Source: JAGVWJ01 sp964588555
Lineage (GTDB): Archaea > Micrarchaeota > Micrarchaeia > Anstonellales > Bilamarchaeaceae
Assembly (NCBI GenBank): GCA_964588555.1
Contig: CAZPPT010000006.1
Span: 27,116 to 91,115 of the forward strand
Length of the DNA: 64,000 nt
Direction: 5' to 3'
The notes beneath the pieces were generated by a model. It ran no database searches. It worked only from the letters and a program-made list of their open reading frames with translations, and had not been told where the DNA came from. Below are positions 17,227 through 25,372 of this stretch, one piece after another (within the stretch, counting starts at the first letter, position 1; every line of letters starts with the position of its first letter). The position numbers and the translations under genes are program-made.

Positions 17227-18045
17227 ATGGATACACGCAGAGACTTATTTATACGCAAGACGCGTGAAAGCGTCAAGGAGGCATTGCAAAGCCGGGATCG
17301 CCTCATTTCGAACGTCCAACGGAGTATCGACGAGCTTATGCGGGTCAAAAACTTCATCAGTGAACGCCTTGAGGAATGGTATGCCGTTTATTTTCCTGAG
17401 TTGTATATCGAGGACAAGACGAAATATGCGCGCTTTGTGCTTGCATTTGACAAGGAAAATCCAGACCCGTCAGTAATCGGCCCGCTTCTTGGCGAGAAAA
17501 AAACCCAATTCATCATCGACAAGGCAAAGACAAGCCTTGGCGCCCAGATTACCCTAGAGGACTTGCAGATGTGCAAGAACCTTGCAAAAACGATTATGGA
17601 TATCGAGGCCCGCATTACTGAATACGAAGCATACCAGGAGCGCCTTTGCGAGGAACTTTGCCCAAACCTCGCACGCGTAGGCGGCGCGCCTATTGCGGCA
17701 AAGCTTATCTCACATGTCGGGTCGCTTTCAAAGCTTGCGCTTCTTCCGGCAAGCACCATCCAGGTGCTCGGGGCCGAGAAGGCGCTGTTCAAGCACCTTA
17801 AGAATAAGCGTATCGCACCCCCAAAGCACGGCATCATATTCCAACACGTCCATATCTCAAGCTCGCCAAAGGCAGTACGGGGCAAGATTGCACGCGCACT
17901 TGCAAACAAGCTTGCATTGGCGGCAAAGGCAGATGCGTTTACCCATGCATCTATCGGAAACACACTTAAGAAGGACTTCGAGCGACGCTACCAGTCGGTC
18001 ATGGAGCGCCATGCCAAAGAAAAGGCAAAGGTAAAAGGGGCATAA
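17227..18045 (+). CDS. Nop5-like protein without the N-terminal fibrillarin-binding domain
   Basis: 272 residues, against about 370-410 for usual archaeal Nop5. It begins directly with the segment before the coiled coil (SRDRLISNVQRSIDELMRVK then RLEEWYAVYFPEL), followed by a Nop domain: GGAPIAAKLISHVGSL, PASTIQVLGAEKALFKHL and HGIIFQHVHI, the residues that grip L7Ae-bound box C/D RNA. The N-terminal ~110 residues that bind fibrillarin in known Nop5 are absent; upstream sequence is promoter and another gene, so this is not a missed start. The metallophosphoesterase gene follows with no gap. Confidence 0.85.
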   Translation: MDTRRDLFIRKTRESVKEALQSRDRLISNVQRSIDELMRVKNFISERLEEWYAVYFPELYIEDKTKYARFVLAFDKENPDPSVIGPLLGEKKTQFIIDKAKTSLGAQITLEDLQMCKNLAKTIMDIEARITEYEAYQERLCEELCPNLARVGGAPIAAKLISHVGSLSKLALLPASTIQVLGAEKALFKHLKNKRIAPPKHGIIFQHVHISSSPKAVRGKIARALANKLALAAKADAFTHASIGNTLKKDFERRYQSVMERHAKEKAKVKGA

Positions 18046-18681
18046 ATGCGGATCCTTGCATTTTCCGACCTTCATGATGACGAAGAGGCACTTCTTTTGC
18101 TGAAAAAATACGCTGACCGTATTCGTTTTGACCTTGTTTTGGTTGCAGGTGATATTACAAACAAAGGCGTTTCGTATTGCGAAGACCTCATTACATTTTT
18201 TCCGCGCGCTTTCCTCGTTCCCGGAAACAACGAACCGGCGAACGTTATGGAATTTTTAAAAAATACTAAAAACTACGTCCATGAGAAGCGGGTTGAGATT
18301 GGTAATGGGCTCAATGTTGTCGGTTTTGGGTATAGCAACATCACGCCGTTTGGCACACCGAATGAATACAGCGAAGATGAGATATATGCCCGCATGAACA
18401 AGCTTGCGATCGACCAAAACACGATCCTTCTTCTCCACTGCCCCCCATTTGGTTTTTTTGATACAGTACGTGGAAAATCAATTGGCAGCACTGCAATCAA
18501 ACGTATCATTGAAGAAAAACAACCCTTGCTTGCAATCGCAGGCCACGTACACGAATACGAAGGAAGCGCAAGATTAGAAAACACAACCATTGCAAAGGTG
18601 GCTACTGCCCAAGTAGGCAAGGCACTCTCCATTACCATCGAGGCCAGAACCGTTTTTGTCGATAAAATTTCAATCACGTGA
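18046..18681 (+). CDS. Calcineurin-like metallophosphoesterase
   Basis: 211 residues with the metal-binding motifs FSDLHDD, VAGDITNKG, PGNNEP, LHCPPFG and AGHVHEY in order. This is the YfcE/MJ0936-like small phosphodiesterase group. Its substrate is unknown. The start follows the nop5 stop directly, so they form one transcript. Confidence 0.85.
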   Translation: MRILAFSDLHDDEEALLLLKKYADRIRFDLVLVAGDITNKGVSYCEDLITFFPRAFLVPGNNEPANVMEFLKNTKNYVHEKRVEIGNGLNVVGFGYSNITPFGTPNEYSEDEIYARMNKLAIDQNTILLLHCPPFGFFDTVRGKSIGSTAIKRIIEEKQPLLAIAGHVHEYEGSARLENTTIAKVATAQVGKALSITIEARTVFVDKISIT

Positions 18682-18685
18682 TCCG

Positions 18686-19087
18686 ATGGAGTTTCGCATC
18701 CGCAAACTTCGTGAAAGTGAGTATTCGAAAACACTTGCCCTCATCAGGTCGCTCTTTCCGCATCACTTGGTCGTAGTGGCGTCGGATGACCATGTTTTAG
18801 TTGCAACACGTGGTTCTCACATCATTGGTTTTATTCACTACTGTATAGCAGGCACAAAGGGAACCATACGGGGATTTGGGGTTGAGCCATCGTTTCGAAA
18901 CCGTGGGATTGGAAAGGAGCTCCTCACACGCGCGCTTACTGTTCTTGAGAAACAGGTACGGTCGATCTACCTAAAAACAACACCTGATAATCCGGCACTT
19001 TCCCTCTATCAGGGCGTTGGTTTTATTTCCTATCAGCCTTCCCGGCAGGGCAAATACGTGTATTTAGTTAGAAAAAGTAATAACTAG
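18686..19087 (+). CDS. GNAT family N-acetyltransferase
   Basis: 133 residues. The acetyl-CoA binding signature is IRGFGVEPSFRNRGIGKELL (R-x-x-G-x-G/A form) followed by the C-terminal NPALSLYQGVGFISY, as in RimI-like enzymes. The ATG at 18686 is chosen; it lies four bases after the phosphoesterase stop. Substrate unknown. Its end overlaps the convergent nnrD gene by 4 bases. Confidence 0.8.
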   Translation: MEFRIRKLRESEYSKTLALIRSLFPHHLVVVASDDHVLVATRGSHIIGFIHYCIAGTKGTIRGFGVEPSFRNRGIGKELLTRALTVLEKQVRSIYLKTTPDNPALSLYQGVGFISYQPSRQGKYVYLVRKSNN

Positions 19088-19848
19088 GTTTTCTTTAACC
19101 TAAAATATGCCTCCCCAAGCATTTCGGTAAGGTCGCTTGTGCAGAAGTTAAACCCCATTTTTTTTCTCAAGAGCCCTGCAGCATAACCGTTTACGTATGC
19201 AGCTGCACATGCAGCCTCAAAGAGGCCGTTCTTGCATGCAAGTGCCGCAGCAAGCCCGGCAAGCGAATCGCCCGTGCCGCCTTTTGTCATGCCCGGGTTA
19301 TGGAGCGTATTGACGAACACGCGCGCCCCATCGCTGATTATGTCCCCGTCATGCCCTTTTTTGAGAATGACGCATGAATGTTTTTTTGCCATCTTTTTTA
19401 CGTTTTCCTTAGTTCCGCGCACCCCGAATAAGCGGGCAAACTCCCCTTCGTGCGGCGTAATGAGGCAACCTTTTGGGACATGGTCCTTAATGCAGTTGAG
19501 CCCGCCTGCATCAATTACCATCTTTCGTGGATCTGCCGGTTGCTCAATGCTCACGCATTGCGGCCCAAGGCCGACGCCAAAGAGCGTACAATCAACTTTT
19601 TCAGGGATGTCCTCCTCAACTACGATTACTTCAGGTACTTGTTTTACTGCCTCAATAAGGTACATGTCGCGTTCTGCAGGGAGAAAATAAAGGAGGTCCA
19701 CAAACCGCCGCGCCGCGTGGATTGAAAAGAGGGGCGCACCATGGTATTGGGCACTGCCACCAATAATAAGAAGCCTGCCGTTTTCCCCTTTATGGGATGC
19801 AGGGGGTGAGACGTACAACTCGCCGATCATTTGTTTAATCGTTTTCAT
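19084..19848 (-). CDS. nnrD: ADP-dependent NAD(P)H-hydrate dehydratase
   Basis: Repairs hydrated NAD(P)H. 254 residues of ribokinase-like fold: GRLLIIGGSAQYHGAP at the N-terminus, VIDAGGLNCI, LITPHEGEFARLFG and the C-terminal NPGMTKGGTGDSLAGL with the catalytic Asp. The epimerase half (NnrE), often fused in bacteria and archaea, is missing here. It is divergent from the GCS2-family gene. Confidence 0.88.
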   Translation of the reverse strand: MKTIKQMIGELYVSPPASHKGENGRLLIIGGSAQYHGAPLFSIHAARRFVDLLYFLPAERDMYLIEAVKQVPEVIVVEEDIPEKVDCTLFGVGLGPQCVSIEQPADPRKMVIDAGGLNCIKDHVPKGCLITPHEGEFARLFGVRGTKENVKKMAKKHSCVILKKGHDGDIISDGARVFVNTLHNPGMTKGGTGDSLAGLAAALACKNGLFEAACAAAYVNGYAAGLLRKKMGFNFCTSDLTEMLGEAYFRLKKT

Positions 19849-19909
19849 GCTCCTCGTTTCTATTAAACCTGATACTTATTTAAACTCGAGTATCGCAAGT
19901 ACTAACTCC

Positions 19910-21223
19910 ATGCGAACTGCAAAGGTCGGCCTTGAGGTCGAACTTTTTACCCTGGATATGTCTGGAAAACTAGTAAACAGGGCAGATGAGCTGATACATG
20001 CCGTTTCTGATAAGAAATGCCGCGACCACATACGCCCGGAAATCGGCACGGCAATGATAGAGGTCGGTGCAGTGCCAAAACAAAGCGCCCGCGCAACCGC
20101 GCTTGCGTTTTTTGACTGTTTTGAGGAACTCCTCCATGAAGCGGAAAAACTCCAGATACTCCTTTTACCCCTTGGTGCGCACCCTGCAAAGACATACACA
20201 ATGCTTCGCTCAAAACCTTGGTATGATGCCCAGCGGCTCATCGTCGGAAATGATGCATTTGCCAACTCTGCAAAGATCGCAGGTTTTCATTTCCATTATA
20301 CGCTTCCTGCACGTATCGTAACAACTGAACGCATCCGAACGCTTAAGCGTTCACAATCTCGGGACATTTTCATTAATCAATACAATTTCCTTATTGCTTC
20401 TGACCCCGCACTGCTTCTCTTCTCCCAGTCAAGCCCGTTCTGGCAGGGATTCCATTATGGCAAGGACTGTCGGGCAATTGTGTATCGCGATTTTGAGGTC
20501 ATAAAGGGGGCTTCGGCGCTTCGCGGGCTTTATTATCACCTGCCGTTTCTTGGCTCGCTTCCGGATTATGAGTTCACCCTTGAGGATCTTCGGTTTCAGG
20601 CAGATGACCGTAAATCCGAGTGGATCAGGCTTTTACAGCTTAACCGCTTCAAACAGATTACTGAGATTACGGGCGTTCCGGCACTTAAGTTTATATGGGG
20701 GCCACTTCGGGTAAACAAGATTGGTACATTTGAATACCGCGGCCCTGACATGAATCATTTTTCAGTCATTTTCAGTATTGCTGCGCTCCTGCGTTATGCA
20801 CTTTCGGCCCTTGAGATGCAGGGGCTGCGTGCAGTGCCGTCAGATATCGGCATAACAGAACCGTTCAAAATTGAAGGCGACACTATCTATCTGCCACCAC
20901 ATGCGACGCTTAAGCATCTTGAGTATCAGGCAGCGGTAAACGGCTTTGACAGTAATGCAATTACGCACTATGCACGCAGGTTCCTTTCATGCATCCAACG
21001 AATCTCCGCACTTAATAAGTCGCCCCTTATAAAGCCGATCCGTACTATGGTAAGGGAGAAAAAAACCGCGTCTGACCGGCTTCTTTCGCTTGTCAAAAAA
21101 AGCGGCCATGACCTGGACATGCCCGTGCCGGACTCATTCCTTGAATTTCTTGCATGTTCTGAGGCAAAAAAGGTACGCAAGGATATTGATGAGTTGCGGG
21201 GGCGGATCTTAAGCCAGTTATAA
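19910..21223 (+). CDS. GCS2-family carboxylate-amine ligase (glutamate-cysteine ligase-like)
   Basis: 437 residues. KVGLEVELFTLD is the ATP/metal-binding start of the GCS2 family, with PEIGTAMIEVG, PLGAHPAKTY and AGFHFHYTLP further on and KIGTFEYRGPDMN in the C-terminal third. Family members join amino acids to carboxylates, including gamma-glutamylcysteine synthesis; the substrate cannot be read. The ATG at 19910 is preferred over 19847 because the TATA-like ACTTATTTAAACT lies 26-38 bases before it. Confidence 0.8.
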   Translation: MRTAKVGLEVELFTLDMSGKLVNRADELIHAVSDKKCRDHIRPEIGTAMIEVGAVPKQSARATALAFFDCFEELLHEAEKLQILLLPLGAHPAKTYTMLRSKPWYDAQRLIVGNDAFANSAKIAGFHFHYTLPARIVTTERIRTLKRSQSRDIFINQYNFLIASDPALLLFSQSSPFWQGFHYGKDCRAIVYRDFEVIKGASALRGLYYHLPFLGSLPDYEFTLEDLRFQADDRKSEWIRLLQLNRFKQITEITGVPALKFIWGPLRVNKIGTFEYRGPDMNHFSVIFSIAALLRYALSALEMQGLRAVPSDIGITEPFKIEGDTIYLPPHATLKHLEYQAAVNGFDSNAITHYARRFLSCIQRISALNKSPLIKPIRTMVREKKTASDRLLSLVKKSGHDLDMPVPDSFLEFLACSEAKKVRKDIDELRGRILSQL

Positions 21224-21547
21224 CGTTGCGGGCATGTTCTTTATCCGATATCCCTCAAGGATCGTCGAGGTACGCTTTATTTTCATTCGTTGTTCTTCAT
21301 TAATGGTTCGGTCAAGAAGAAGCTTGTCCACGTATTTTCCGAAATCCGCAAGCGTTGTCGTGCCGTTTCCCATCATCCTTTCAAGTACCCGTACTACCAG
21401 TTCCTTGCCCTTGCTGTCGCTTCCCCATATGGTGAGGGCAAGGGATATCTCATTTATAAAATGAACCTTGTCGCTCTCGCTCATGTCCCTCCAGCACGCA
21501 AGCATCCGTTTCTTTGCTTCGGTTGAGACTCGGTCAAAAACATCCAT
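21218..21547 (-). CDS. Hypothetical helical protein, 109 aa
   Basis: Mostly helical, with FDRVSTEAKKRMLACWRDM and INEEQRMKIKRTSTIL. No family recognised. The ATG at 21547 lies just after the stop of the preceding gene, so it is the second gene of a two-gene operon that converges on the GCS2-family gene, overlapping its end by 6 bases. Confidence 0.5.
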   Translation of the reverse strand: MDVFDRVSTEAKKRMLACWRDMSESDKVHFINEISLALTIWGSDSKGKELVVRVLERMMGNGTTTLADFGKYVDKLLLDRTINEEQRMKIKRTSTILEGYRIKNMPATL

Positions 21548-21558
21548 TAGTACACCCG

Positions 21559-21822
21559 CTACACGACACGCTTTACTAGTTTTGGGGTCGGCCACTTCAC
21601 ACGCCCTGCCTCAAGTTCCCGCGCGAGCGCTTCTGCCGCACGGACTGCGGATGCGTCAACCTCAATTTCCCCCCCGCCTTTGCGCGCTACATTAAGCAAT
21701 TCGTTCATGGTGACCTTACTTGGTCCCTTGCCTGCCTGCACAAGAGATGCAACTTCGTTTATTAATTTGGCAAGCGGGTTTGGTTCTTCACGTTCCTTGC
21801 GTTTCTGCGCCGTAGTGACCAT
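21559..21822 (-). CDS. Small hypothetical protein, 87 aa
   Basis: Charged, helical, with a basic N-terminus (MVTTAQKRKEREEPNPLAKL) and C-terminus (KWPTPKLVKRVV). It could bind nucleic acid, but nothing diagnostic is visible. The ATG at 21822 is preferred because the region above it is the tRNA-Phe gene and a TATA-like AATTTATAAAA. First of two genes. Confidence 0.45.
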   Translation of the reverse strand: MVTTAQKRKEREEPNPLAKLINEVASLVQAGKGPSKVTMNELLNVARKGGGEIEVDASAVRAAEALARELEAGRVKWPTPKLVKRVV

Positions 21823-21856
21823 GTGCCTAGTATCTGCACTATAATTTATAAAAAGA

Positions 21857-21977
21857 TGCCACGGGCCTGGTTTGAACAAGCGACCCCACCGTTCCAGCTT
21901 TTGGGAAAAGCTGGACCAAAACCAGCTATTCAGAAAGAACTTCAGCGGTGTGCTCTCCCGAGCTGAGCTACCGTGGC
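21857..21977 (-). tRNA. tRNA-Phe (GAA) with a 47-nt anticodon-loop intron
   Basis: Read on the minus strand: acceptor GCCACGG/CCGTGGC, TA, D-stem GCTC/GAGC, anticodon stem CACCG/CGGTG, loop CTGAAG-A with anticodon GAA, T-arm GCTTG-TTCAAAC-CAGGC, discriminator A. The intron lies at the canonical 37/38 site (21893-21939). It contains a perfect 9-bp hairpin CCAGCTTTT-GGG-AAAAGCTGG (21894-21914 on the plus strand). The mature tRNA is 74 nt. All stems pair. Confidence 0.93.
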
Positions 21978-22043
21978 ATATAATAAAGTAAGTTCGTAAG
22001 GAAATAAAAAGATATTGGTGGCAATCGTGAGTCCGTAGGGGGG

Positions 22044-22052
22044 ATTTATATA
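22044..22052 (+). promoter_or_regulatory. TATA element of RNase P RNA
   Basis: ATTTATATA is 28-36 bases before the first P1 base at 22080. Confidence 0.55.
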
Positions 22053-22077
22053 CCTAATATGTGTTAATTATTAGTTA

Positions 22078-22366
22078 ATGAGGGGCATGAGAGTTCGCTC
22101 TGACCTTTCAATAGGGAAGGTACAAGGAAACCGACGGTTTCCTTGAGTGAGGAAGTTCTGTCCACGAAAAGGAATGAGTGTTTAAGGCACAAAAGGACGA
22201 AACAGAAACGATACTGCTACGCAGCTGAAACGGTCGTCCTGAATTCCAATGATCGTGCAAGGCCTTTGCGCCGCTATAAGTCCAAAGCTTTGCCGTCTTG
22301 GGCAAATTTTGTCCGCAAAGCGGACAGTCTCTCTTAAAATACAAAAGACAGACTATGCCCCTCATT
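22078..22366 (+). ncRNA. rnpB: RNase P RNA
   Basis: A helix P1 closes the RNA: GAGGGGCAT (22080-22088) with ATGCCCCTC (22355-22363). Conserved regions follow in the right order: GAGGAAGTTC (CR I, about 22149), AACAGAAACGATACTGC (CR II, about 22201), CAGCTGAAACGG (CR IV, about 22221) and ACAGACTATG just before the 3' side of P1 (CR V). The length of about 285 nt fits archaeal type A RNA. No plausible protein-coding frame competes. Ends are placed from the helix and may be off by a few bases. The second copy of the 113-bp repeat begins about 18 bases after the 3' end. Confidence 0.85.
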
Positions 22367-22383
22367 TTCACCTATTTTCGCTT

Positions 22384-22503
22384 TTGATTTGAAAAACTGG
22401 GTTCATACCCCGTTGCTTGCAACGAAACCCCGTTTTTCAAAGTTGTGCCCGAATGGGGCATACTCCGCCAGCTTGCTGCGGGGTCCCTTCGGTCACATTG
22501 ATT
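22384..22503 (+). repeat. 113-bp two-hairpin dispersed repeat, copy B
   Basis: Same length as copy A at 2542-2661 and differing at only about ten positions. It is again bordered by TTGATT(T). The first hairpin arm (TTTGAAAAACTGGGTT) pairs imperfectly here because of a C in the other arm. It lies between rnpB and the first kinase gene. The region 22367-22546 otherwise holds only the kinase TATA element (TTTAAATAAAT, about 22516). Confidence 0.75.
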
Positions 22504-22546
22504 GTGAAACACCCCTTTAAATAAATTTTCATACATAATTTATAAC

Positions 22547-23941
22547 ATGGTTCGTCAAGTTCAGTCCCCTAGTGTTCGACAGGTCGTCAATCCAAAAATA
22601 CAGGGAACGTTGCAATCACCTTTTGAAAGAGATCCCCTTATTGGCAAAGTCGTTTGTGGGCAGTTTGCCCTTGAAAAGAAGGTCTCAGGAGGTGGGATGG
22701 CAAATGTCTATGTTGCGCGCAACCGTACCTTGGGCACTCATCTTGCAGTTAAGGTTTTGAGGGAAGACTTGCCTGATGCGTATGCACCTGATCGACTTAA
22801 GCTCGAGGCTGCGGTAATGGCAACAATACACCATCCCAACGTCGTACGGATTTTTGACCACGGGGAAGTGGAAGGTTTACCCTACATCGCCATGGAATAT
22901 CTGTACGGAGGTTCGCTTGCAGACATGAGGCAGGATCGAATAACTGCACAAAATTCTGGCCCTTACTTATCATTAAGCGAGTCTATTGAAATTATCTTGC
23001 AAATATGCCAGGCTATAATACCACTCCATAGGCTTGGCCTTATCCATCGTGATTTGAAACCTGCAAATATTCTCCTTGATATAAGCCCAGGCGTGGAAAA
23101 ACCGATAATAAAGGTATGTGATTTTGGACTTGTTGCACGCCATGATATGTATGAAGTATCGGCTGCACTTTTACCCTTGGTCACTTCAGTTGGTGACCTT
23201 ACCCCCCCAGGTGCAAGCGCCGGTACCCCTTCTGCCATGGCACCCGAACAATTTATGGGAACACATTCATTTACTACTGACGTTTATGCCGTATGCGCCA
23301 TGCTTTATGAATTCGTATCTGGAAAGCGGCCGTACGGTAACCCCGCCCCCGATACTACTGTCACGGAATGGTATGCGCTTAAAAACAAGCCCGTGCGGCC
23401 ACTACGTGAAGCAAACCCTGAAGTTACGGTGCACCCTCTTCTTGAATCAATTGTCATGCGTGGCCTTGCTATTGAGCCTGCAGACCGCTTTCAGACAATT
23501 TCAGAATTGCACGATGCGCTTCTTGGGGTTCAATCAGCCATACGCAGCCCGGCTCACTCACCCTCGATTCAGGTCCCTGCTTCCGCACCATCCCTTCAAC
23601 TGCGAAGTTCACTGTGGCAGTATACACGGTATGTTGCGATCGGGGCGCTTCTTTCAGCTGGGGCAGCATTTCTTTCATTTTCACAGGGCACTCAGTCGAT
23701 TCCGGTTACGCCGACTCCTGCGCCTGTGGCGACATCGTCGGTCATGATCGACTGCAATCCTATCGGCGCACAAGTCTTTGATGAAACAGGCATGCTTCTT
23801 GGCACCACGCCTTTGGAGATTAATCCAACCCTTTTAAAATCGTCTTTTATAACTATTAAAGCAGCTGGGCATACCAAAAAGTCAATTGTTATCTCCAAAC
23901 AATCTAATGGCTTTATATATGTTGATCTATCTAAAGAATAA
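22547..23941 (+). CDS. Ser/Thr protein kinase with C-terminal TM and PEGA domain (first of two)
   Basis: 464 residues. The kinase domain spans ~33-330: GGGMANVYVA glycine loop, AVKVLRE lysine, HRDLKPANILLD catalytic loop, CDFGLVA, and GTPSAMAPEQF. All catalytic residues are present. A membrane segment (YVAIGALLSAGAAFLSF, ~363-380) is followed by an extracellular PEGA domain (VMIDCNPIGAQVFDE, LGTTPLEINP). This bacterial Hanks-type layout (kinase, TM, PEGA) is unusual in small archaeal genomes. A related gene follows in tandem. Targets are unknown; the PEGA domain may bind a surface polymer. Confidence 0.88.
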   Translation: MVRQVQSPSVRQVVNPKIQGTLQSPFERDPLIGKVVCGQFALEKKVSGGGMANVYVARNRTLGTHLAVKVLREDLPDAYAPDRLKLEAAVMATIHHPNVVRIFDHGEVEGLPYIAMEYLYGGSLADMRQDRITAQNSGPYLSLSESIEIILQICQAIIPLHRLGLIHRDLKPANILLDISPGVEKPIIKVCDFGLVARHDMYEVSAALLPLVTSVGDLTPPGASAGTPSAMAPEQFMGTHSFTTDVYAVCAMLYEFVSGKRPYGNPAPDTTVTEWYALKNKPVRPLREANPEVTVHPLLESIVMRGLAIEPADRFQTISELHDALLGVQSAIRSPAHSPSIQVPASAPSLQLRSSLWQYTRYVAIGALLSAGAAFLSFSQGTQSIPVTPTPAPVATSSVMIDCNPIGAQVFDETGMLLGTTPLEINPTLLKSSFITIKAAGHTKKSIVISKQSNGFIYVDLSKE

Positions 23942-23995
23942 GTATTTAATTGTGCTATACTACTATTTTAAATATTTTTCCTGTATATTTGTACC

Positions 23996-25372
23996 ATGCA
24001 AATTCAGACTGAGGCTTTTTGTCGAAATACTACGCGACTCCGCTCGCCACGGGTACGCAACCCATTTAGCGGCGTTTCGCCAGCACCGGATACAAGCCTT
24101 ATTGGTCAGCGCATAGAATACTTTCGTATTGTTGAACTGGTTGCCGAAGGGGGTATGGGTGCAGTTTACCGTGCACAGCACATAAAACTTGGCTACGACG
24201 TCGCAATAAAAGTCCTTCACGCATCTCTTGTAACTGACCCGGTGATGATACGGCGTTTTCGGCGTGAGGCAGAACTATTAAGTAGCATGAACGACCCCCA
24301 TATCGTACGGGTTCGTGAATATGGATTTTACCATGATCTTCCTTATATTATTATGGATTATCTTGCAGGGCAAACTCTCGATGAAGTACTACGTGCCCAG
24401 ACTCATATACATTCGGATCGTGCCGTATCAATTTTGCTTCAGATATGTGCTGCCATCGCGCCGCTTCATGCACGCGGCATCATTCACCGTGACCTTAAAC
24501 CATCCAATATCATACTCCAAAACGGTGACGCAGTGAAACTTTTTGATCTTGGCGTAGCGCGAGAGATCACTGCATCAGAACCGCCCATGCCATCGGTAGC
24601 ATGTTTTGTAACCGGCATGACCCCTCACGGCAATATCATTGGTACGCCTTCCTATATGCCGCCCGAACAATTCAAGGGATTATATAATTTCGAAAACGAC
24701 ATTTATTCGTGGGGGGTAATTGCATATCAAATGCTCGCTGGCGTTCTACCGTACGTATGCGACCGGATCGACATATACTCAGTTGCAAAGCAGGTCCCAC
24801 CAGTACGCCTTCGTGAGCGTGTGCCGAGCGTCCCTCCCGTGCTTGAATCAATCGTCATGCGCGCCCTTGACCCCGACCCAACACGTAGGTTTCAAACTGC
24901 AGGCGAGCTTTATGCCTGCCTTGCTGAATTTCAGTCAGGAAATGCTGCAGCACGTTCTGCCTTTCTAGACACTGCCAAGCAGGCTATGCATACACTACGC
25001 GTTAAGCACCCAGCTATCGGCAGCTTTGTTTCCATTTCACTTATCTCGGCAGCTGCAACTGTTGCGGCTTTGTTTTCCTTACCTAGCAACATCGTATCCA
25101 ACTCTGCAACGTATCAGCCATTACCTGTCCAGGCATCAACTTATCCTACAGTTATGGTCGACTGCAATCCTATTGGCGCACAAGTCTTTGATGAAACAGG
25201 CACGCTTCTTGGCACCACGCCTTTGGAGATCTCATTTGGTCCTGATATGAATTTGCGCGACGTGACAATCAGGGCAGATGGCTATAAAGAGCGCCAGGTT
25301 ACCCTCTCCACTGAAGGGCAGGTTGTTTCGGTTGTGCTTGAGCGGCCGTTGGTGCTTCTTGCAGGTGAATAA
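23996..25372 (+). CDS. Ser/Thr protein kinase with C-terminal TM and PEGA domain (second of two)
   Basis: 458 residues, same architecture as the gene upstream. Glycine loop EGGMGAVYRAQ, lysine in AIKVLHA, HRDLKPSNIILQ, DLG instead of DFG (LFDLGVAREI), GTPSYMPPEQF. TM at ~347-366 (FVSISLISAAATVAALFSL) and PEGA from ~385. A stretch of the PEGA DNA (25153-25231) is almost identical to 23741-23819 of the first gene although the kinase domains have diverged widely. It has its own TATA (TTTTAAATAT, ~23968). Its end meets the convergent srp54 gene with no gap. Confidence 0.88.
   Translation: MQIQTEAFCRNTTRLRSPRVRNPFSGVSPAPDTSLIGQRIEYFRIVELVAEGGMGAVYRAQHIKLGYDVAIKVLHASLVTDPVMIRRFRREAELLSSMNDPHIVRVREYGFYHDLPYIIMDYLAGQTLDEVLRAQTHIHSDRAVSILLQICAAIAPLHARGIIHRDLKPSNIILQNGDAVKLFDLGVAREITASEPPMPSVACFVTGMTPHGNIIGTPSYMPPEQFKGLYNFENDIYSWGVIAYQMLAGVLPYVCDRIDIYSVAKQVPPVRLRERVPSVPPVLESIVMRALDPDPTRRFQTAGELYACLAEFQSGNAAARSAFLDTAKQAMHTLRVKHPAIGSFVSISLISAAATVAALFSLPSNIVSNSATYQPLPVQASTYPTVMVDCNPIGAQVFDETGTLLGTTPLEISFGPDMNLRDVTIRADGYKERQVTLSTEGQVVSVVLERPLVLLAGE

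Noticed and set aside
19081..19110. CTAGGTTTTCTTTAACCTAA resembling the inverted repeat at 2339
   Set aside because: It lies in the coding end of nnrD, pairs imperfectly and is probably coincidence.
22143..22337. Open frames inside the RNase P RNA on both strands
   Set aside because: The RNA structure and conserved motifs explain the sequence; the peptides are low-complexity and basic.
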